Shown: positions 59,323 through 64,000 of the stretch, piece by piece | Layout of the letters: every line of letters begins with the position of its first letter | Numbering within the stretch: position 1 is the stretch's first letter | DNA from: Orientallactaga sibirica | Taxonomy: Eukaryota; Chordata; Mammalia; Rodentia; Dipodidae | Assembly (NCBI GenBank): GCA_036365145.1 | Contig: JAEOAD010000018.1 | Location: forward strand, 9,008,001-9,072,000 | Direction of reading: 5' to 3' | Length of the DNA: 64,000 nt | Program-made: the position numbers and the translations under genes | The notes under the pieces: generated by a model | What the model was told of the DNA's origin: nothing | Database searches by the model: none | Seen by the model: the letters and a program-made list of their open reading frames with translations, nothing else

Positions 59323-59719
59323 CTGGTTCTAACACAGTTCCCTTTTCTTTTCCCTTTGAATAACCAACTGGGGAGCATAAGTAGGCCCTTGGTACCTTTT
59401 GGGGAGGAGAGGCAGGGCTGAGATCATGATGATATATGTAATGGTACCAACCTTCAAGCCAATTCAGGGAATTTAACATTTAACATTTTGAAACTCTCAT
59501 CATAATAAAACCATCAGGGGGCTCTCAAGCCACAACACTGCAAACCTTCACCAGGTGGGTACAAGTATCTATTCTTCTAGCATGCTGAGCCACACAAGGG
59601 GAATGATCCACTTCCCAAAATATTCTGCGATGTCTCCTTATGTTACAAAATGCACTACAGCAGCACACACATTTCAAAAGGCCAAAAACCACAGATGGAG
59701 CATTGCTTCAAATTCAATC

Positions 59720-60050
59720 AGATAATCCAAGAGCGAGAGAAAGATGGAGTTGATATGGGTTAATGACTCCTCTTTGCAAGGTGATCCATTTTAGACCAAT
59801 TACCTGTAAGATATCTAGAAAGCTCGCGATAGGTTCCAGGGATAAAGCACTGGATGAAGTCACACACAGACCAGCCATCTTCCATTCACAACCCAATTGA
59901 GCTATTTCAAAAAATAATGTCCACCTGGTGGACCAAATCTACTCTCTGGTTAAGCAGCATTATGCCTGTTCATAGTTGTATTTATTTGAGCATTTATTTG
60001 AGTTTGTTGGTCAGGGTCTACCCCAGCAGACAGTTGCTGCCGCCTGAACA
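59720..60050 (-). pseudogene. Retroviral env transmembrane remnant
   Basis: On the minus strand, translation in two frames gives QRVDLVHQVD and then, after a frameshift, AQLGCEWK and GLCVT. This spacing of a coiled coil followed by a Cys-containing loop is the heptad/disulphide-loop region of beta-retrovirus-like Env TM subunits. LSRYLTGNWS follows in another frame. Stops and frameshifts break it, and a 25-bp block identical to the neighbouring MaLR LTR sits inside (59834-59858). Identification is by eye, moderate. Confidence 0.5.
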
Positions 60051-60239
60051 GTCTGAGTCAAAGAGAAACTCCATGATGGCAATGGGGACAACAGAAATGC
60101 CAAAATCTCTTTTTTTGTCTGAATAAATTATGGAGCTGAACATAAACTTCTGCCACGGCAACCACCGCTAAAGGAAACTTAGCATTCCAACATAGCATAA
60201 AAGCAGGACACTATCATTAAAAGAATACTATAAATGAAG

Positions 60240-61060
60240 TGGGATTATAAGTAATATTCTGACCCGGATGGGATATCTTTGCAGAGGTCTCAAATAGTTC
60301 TGAGGAATTCCATTTTATACTGGCATTCCCATATCTAAGAGCATACTCATAGCCGCCAAATCTGTACAACTGTCATTTCCACATAACATCCATAAATCAA
60401 ACACATTACTGGGTCCCTGTTGGGTGGGATTTTGATATGTCCAATTATATCTACCAGAGACTCATTCAGTAAAAAATTTGGACAAAGGTGAGGGAATGCC
60501 CTTTGTCAAGAAACACTGAGTGTGTTGTGACTTGACATCCAAGTCATGTTAACATATCTAGATTGAGGATTATCGGCAGCTGCATTGCCAAGTGTCACTC
60601 CATCATGACTACTTTCCATCAGATATTGTCCTCAGGACAAGCATGCCCTTGCTAGATTAGCCCAATCATCAGGGGTAAGATTTTGGGTAGTCATACTATC
60701 TAATAATGAAAAACAGTCATCACTGACTCCTCCTTCCACTGTTCAAATTGTGGGTGTGAAACTGCAAGCACAAACAGCCTGACAGCTCCAAAGAACACCT
60801 TCAGTAGGATTATACACCGGAGGGCATGGGACATTAGGGGTTAAATTTGGCTAAACCTTTTTTTTTTTTTTTTTTCCCCTGAAAGCTCCGGCTCCTCCTC
60901 ATTGTTTTGTTTTGAGTCTGAATTTTTACTTTTTCTTTTAGATATCAAAGCGCTCTTCTCTCACTTCCTCTAAAATTTTTCCCCTTCTTTAACTGCTTCT
61001 GAATCCTAGGTTTTGACTTTAAACAAGAATAGGGCCCATATGGGTAGGGTCCCCAAGGGA
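60240..61060 (-). pseudogene. ERVK gag remnant
   Basis: On the minus strand near 60700-60620 the frame reads QNLTPDDWANLARACLS, stop, GQYL, which is the conserved capsid helix region of betaretrovirus-like Gag. Upstream (60900-61060) a Lys/Ser/Glu-rich frame (SKRKSKNSDSKQNNEEE) fits the matrix-to-capsid linker. A T run at 60859-60879 and in-frame stops disrupt it. Only part of capsid is present before the deletion. Confidence 0.65.
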
Positions 61061-61354
61061 GAAGACTATGTAATATGACTAGACACATACAAACAAAACA
61101 CATAACCAACTTTTATACACTAATAAAACACACGAACAAATAACCCCTGCTATCATTCCACACACAGCTAAGAAACCTTAAGCGCCTTTTAACCCTAATC
61201 CTTCCACTTTCAAAAGATCTTTTTGCAGGGTCTTACTGGAAGATAAATTTTGCTATGGGACCTCTCTACCGGAGAACAGCTTTTGTCCACTTATCTCTGG
61301 AACCAGCTAGCTGCCCTTTGTGCTTTGGTTCTTTGGTCCGTTAAGGCAAATCCA

Positions 61355-61530
61355 GCAGAGTAAGGCAACGGAACAGGAACTCTTCTTGAAGCAGTTTATT
61401 CAGAACCTTTTACAACAGGAAGCCCCGACTCCCAGCCCTCCACCCTAGATATAGCCTGTCTGATCCAATCAGCTCATGGAGACATTAGGCACAAACAACC
61501 ACCTGCTGGTCTCTTGTGTTTCCTCATCCC
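61355..61530 (-). mobile_element. ERVK LTR (5'), antisense, partial
   Basis: Contains the 61376-61442 block matched by 59110-59175, and AATAAA complement at about 61395-61400. After 61515 the match to the other LTR becomes patchy ('acaagggcagaagcagg', 'tcataagag'), so its U3 is altered or truncated. Confidence 0.6.
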
Positions 61531-62032
61531 TGACTATACAAGGGCAGAAGCAGGAAAGTTTCATAAGAGTGAGTCATCTGTTTCACACACTGTCAAGAAT
61601 TACATTGAAACTGAAGCTGGGAACCAAGCAAGAACACATGAATTTTAAGTCCCAAGTCACTATTGCTGACTCATTGACTCCAATCTCCTCAGGACCACAG
61701 ATTCAAACCCCCATTTTCTCTTCCTCAAATCCTATAAAACAAGGATAAAACACATCCAAGGTGAAACCATACAAATGAGGCCTAAGAAGCATTGTAGTTG
61801 TTGGATTCAGGGCCTTATAAAAGCCACAGCCCTCTTTGTGCTTTGGTTCTTGGTGTGCTGGTGTTTAATGTAGACCTCAGAGATGAAGTTTCCTCATCCC
61901 TGGGCAGTTTGAGGGTCATAACTCATTTGGAAATTCTTGATTCTCTTGTAGATGTGATGAGGCCCATTGGTATTAGTGGTCAAATAACTCATTTGGAAAT
62001 TGACCTTGTATATGTGATACCCTTGGTCAAAT
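61531..62032. other. Unclassified sequence, LTR-like in part
   Basis: Contains 'ccttataaaagccacagccc' (61813 on), a TATA-like box, followed by 'ctttgtgctttggttctt', a word also found at 61318 in the ERVK leader. It may be a piece of another LTR. Open frame 61798-62091 lies here, ends inside a Dip SINE, and is not a gene. Confidence 0.4.
61918..62001 (+). repeat. Short direct repeat, 66-bp spacing
   Basis: 'ataactcatttggaaatt' occurs at 61918-61935 and 61984-62001, with weaker similarity between the stretches that follow ('gtagatgtgat' and 'gtatatgtgat'). Confidence 0.75.
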
Positions 62033-62043
62033 TCCTATTTCTT

Positions 62044-62284
62044 GGGCTGGAGAGATGGCTTACAGTTAAGGCATTTGCCTGTGAAGCCTAAGGGCTTGGG
62101 TTTGATTTGTTAGTACCCACAAAAGCCAGATGCCCAAGGGGGTGCATGCATCTGGAGTTCATTTGTAGTGTCTAGAGCCTGTGCTGTGTCCATTTTTCTC
62201 TCTCTCTCTGCCCCCCCCACCTCTCTTTCTTTTTCAAAATAAATATATACAGATAGATTGATAGATAAATAAAATTTTAAAAAA
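62044..62284 (+). mobile_element. Dip-type SINE
   Basis: 'gggctggagagatggcttac', body 'gggggtgcatgcatctggag', CT-rich 3' part and AAAT/GATA tail. Target duplication 'tcctatttctt' (62033) and 'tcctatctctt' (62285) with one mismatch. Older subfamily. Confidence 0.9.
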
Positions 62285-62694
62285 TCCTATCTCTTAAATC
62301 ATATGACTAGGTGTCCCTACTTGAGCCCACAGAGCATCAGTGACTAGAGCAAGCCCCTGTGAGTCCTAAAATGGAACACAATGTGTCCTATTCCCACAGT
62401 ATAGAACAATTGGTCTTATTGCCCCTCCAACTTACACTTTCTCCTCTTCCAGCTCAGATATTTCTTTTGTGGACAATTTTTTCTATTCCTGCAAGTCTTT
62501 TTCCTGTAATTGCAGTGATCCCATCAGGACTCCAGTCTCCTCAGGGCCAAAGCAACTCTTCAGAAGAATGAACACTCCTGCTTACTTCTCTGGGGCTCCA
62601 TTCTGTCTTGATTTTTCTGAATGCTGAGACTAATCACTAAATGGTGAATAGAGGGCCTATTGACAATTCAGCAGTTCAATGGTACATGAGATCT
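62285..62694. other. Intergenic sequence, nothing recognised
   Basis: No repeat or gene seen. Frame 62359-62571 is short and hydrophobic without a family match. Confidence 0.5.
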
Positions 62695-62707
62695 CCTAAT
62701 TTATTCA

Positions 62708-63020
62708 CTTAAAATTATTTATTTATTTATTTGCAAGGAGGGAGAGAGGGGTGGGGAAGAATGAATGGGTGCACCTGGACCTCTAGCCACTGCAAACAAA
62801 TTTCAGATAGTATGTACCACTTTGCACATCTGACTTTATGTGGGTACTAGGGAATTTCTATAAGGTAAAGTGACTTTAGTAATTAATTTTTAGAATTGAT
62901 AGGATTTTTATCAAGTGAACAAATGCTTTTTTAGAAAAAATCTTTACAGTCTGTTAAATTTTTAGGTTCAATTTTAGGCATTACAGGCAAGTGCCTTAAT
63001 GGCTGAGCCATCTCTCCAGC
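62708..63020 (-). mobile_element. Dip-type SINE, antisense, with an internal insertion
   Basis: ATTT tail at left, body 'tgcacatctgactttatgtg', head complement 'gctgagccatctctccagcc' at right. Target duplication 'cctaatttattca' (62695) and 'cctaattcatcca' (63021). About 110 bp of AT-rich sequence (62852-62965) sits where other copies are continuous. Confidence 0.85.
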
Positions 63021-63033
63021 CCTAATTCATCCA

Positions 63034-63440
63034 TCTTTACTATATGGACACAGAGACAAGGAGGACCAAGTTCTGAGAACACATGGATAGGACAAGGAGG
63101 CAATAGAAAAGCAAATGGAAAAGCTCTGATGTGGAAGTAGAAGAACATGGCAAGCCTGTGGAAAGAGAGTAAGAGGGGAATCTGGAGACAGTGGTGAACA
63201 TGAGTTAGGTAAGTGCCATGGAACATGGTAAGGAACCTGAAGTATTTTACATTTGTCAAGAAAGACTATGGAAGTTTTGTCATAGAAATGGCACATTTTT
63301 TTTATGTTTAATGAAGATCATTCAGGATGCTGAGAATCAACTGGAGGAGGACAAGAGTAGAAGCTTGGAGGCTATTGTTAATTCTCAGTATCAATTTAAT
63401 GTCTTATAATTGGTATGCCTCTATTAATTAAAAAATGATA
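63034..63440. other. Intergenic sequence, nothing recognised
   Basis: No repeat or gene seen. Frames 62996-63296 (minus) and 63218-63409 (plus) match nothing I know. Confidence 0.5.
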
Positions 63441-63610
63441 TTAGGAGCTGGGGAGATAGCTAAATGGTTAGACTTTTTCTTGCAAAGACTGATGACCCAG
63501 GATTCAATTTCCCAGTCACCCATCTAAAACTGGGCAGGAATTCATTTGCAGTGGCAAGAAACACTGTGCTCATGTGTGCATACACATATAAATAAAATAT
63601 TAAAAATAAT
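63441..63610 (+). mobile_element. Diverged Dip-type SINE
   Basis: 'ggagctggggagatagctaa' head, 'gacccaggattcaatttccc' B-box region, 'attcatttgcagtggcaaga' body, 'aaataaaatattaaaaataa' tail. Confidence 0.75.
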
Positions 63611-63853
63611 ACCAAAAAGAATGTTTAATATAAATTGTTGATTTTAAGTCTGTTTACAAGGCATTTTTGGAAACTAGAGAGCCCTTAAGTCATATTATGG
63701 TGTTTTATTACAAATTTCTTTTTAGAGTAGGGTATAATTTTCTTTTATTACAAAACCAATATCAATAAAACAAAAAAAATGTTGAAAAACCAGTTCAATT
63801 CCCCATTTCAGAAAATTGAAGGATTTTTTTAAACTTTTTATTTTTTATTATTT

Positions 63854-64000
63854 TTTTGGAGAGAGACACGGGGGGGGGGAGGAGACAGAGATGGGCGCGC
63901 CATCAGTGTCTCAGCTGCTGCGAACAAAATCCAGATGTGTGCACCCCCTTGTGGTCAAGTGTGGCATTGTGCCCTTACGTCACTTTGCATCTGGCTAAAC
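63854..64000 (-). mobile_element. Dip-type SINE, antisense, cut by the window end
   Basis: T-rich tail, GAGA and G-run tract (63859-63893), then 'gatgggcgcgccatcagtgt', 'cagctgctgcgaacaaaatc' and 'ttgcatctggctaaac'. The tRNA-like head lies beyond position 64000. CpG-rich body and close match to 25491-25793 suggest a young copy. Confidence 0.92.

Larger units (their letters stand above)
59095..61530 (-). mobile_element. ERVK provirus, antisense, internally deleted
   Basis: Minus-strand order: LTR (about 61355-61530), leader, gag remnant (about 61060-60240), env transmembrane remnant (about 60050-59720), LTR (59095-59322). Protease, integrase and polymerase are not seen, so a large internal deletion is likely. 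The two LTRs share the words at 59110-59175 and 61376-61442 almost base for base. MaLR-like blocks are mixed into 59321-60180 (see findings). Stops and frameshifts throughout; it cannot make virus. Confidence 0.7.

Overview
This window is non-coding rodent DNA made mostly of nested retroelements. I found no host protein-coding gene, tRNA, rRNA or CRISPR array. Every reading frame with a recognisable product is a decayed retroelement frame. The organism call rests on the repeats: 7SL-derived B1 SINEs, ID-type tRNA SINEs, rodent-style L1s, MaLR and ERVK elements, and above all many copies of a tRNA-like SINE with a 'ggctggagagatggctta' head, which I associate with jerboas and relatives (Dip-type SINE, Dipodidae). 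'Rodent' is secure; 'jerboa-like' is inference.

Layout. 1-5.7 kb: mostly unannotatable sequence with an ERVL LTR (4253-4621). 5.7-11.2 kb: an L1 whose 5' part is inverted (5744-6040 minus, 6041-9880 plus), with a B1 and a GAAA microsatellite inside it, followed by a second L1 3' end with a tandemly duplicated module. 11.2-20.9 kb: quiet sequence with one Dip SINE, one antisense ERVK LTR, simple repeats and B1/ID copies. 20.9-23.2 kb: a solo MaLR LTR with intact 5-bp target duplication, then a MaLR LTR with internal sequence. 23.2-27.7 kb: a 5'-truncated L1 carrying a young Dip insertion. 27.9-31.1 kb: three Dip SINEs and a MaLR LTR. 31.1-38.0 kb: mostly unique, with a tailless B1 and a short L1 3' end between unusually long direct repeats. 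38.0-39.2 kb: a degenerate array of about 85-bp units. 39.46-40.12 kb: an antisense ERVK LTR with its primer-binding site. 40.76-48.47 kb: the best preserved element, a full-length but inactive L1 (5'UTR, ORF1, ORF2, 3'UTR) between perfect 14-bp target duplications. 48.5-52.9 kb: quiet. 52.9-62.0 kb: a stack of MaLR proviral sequence, old L1 3' ends, an ancient L1M relic split by a MaLR LTR, an antisense MaLR provirus and an internally deleted antisense ERVK provirus with patchwork structure. 62.0-64.0 kb: four Dip-type SINEs.

No genes work together here. Biological interest lies in retroelement history: insertion order, 5' inversion, two L1 3'UTR lineages, heptad repeats in ORF1, a possible L1 5'UTR array, and a puzzling interleaving of MaLR and ERVK blocks at 58.6-60.2 kb that may be an assembly fault. 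Family names come from recognition by eye, not from a library search; boundaries without a stated target duplication are good to roughly 10-50 bases.
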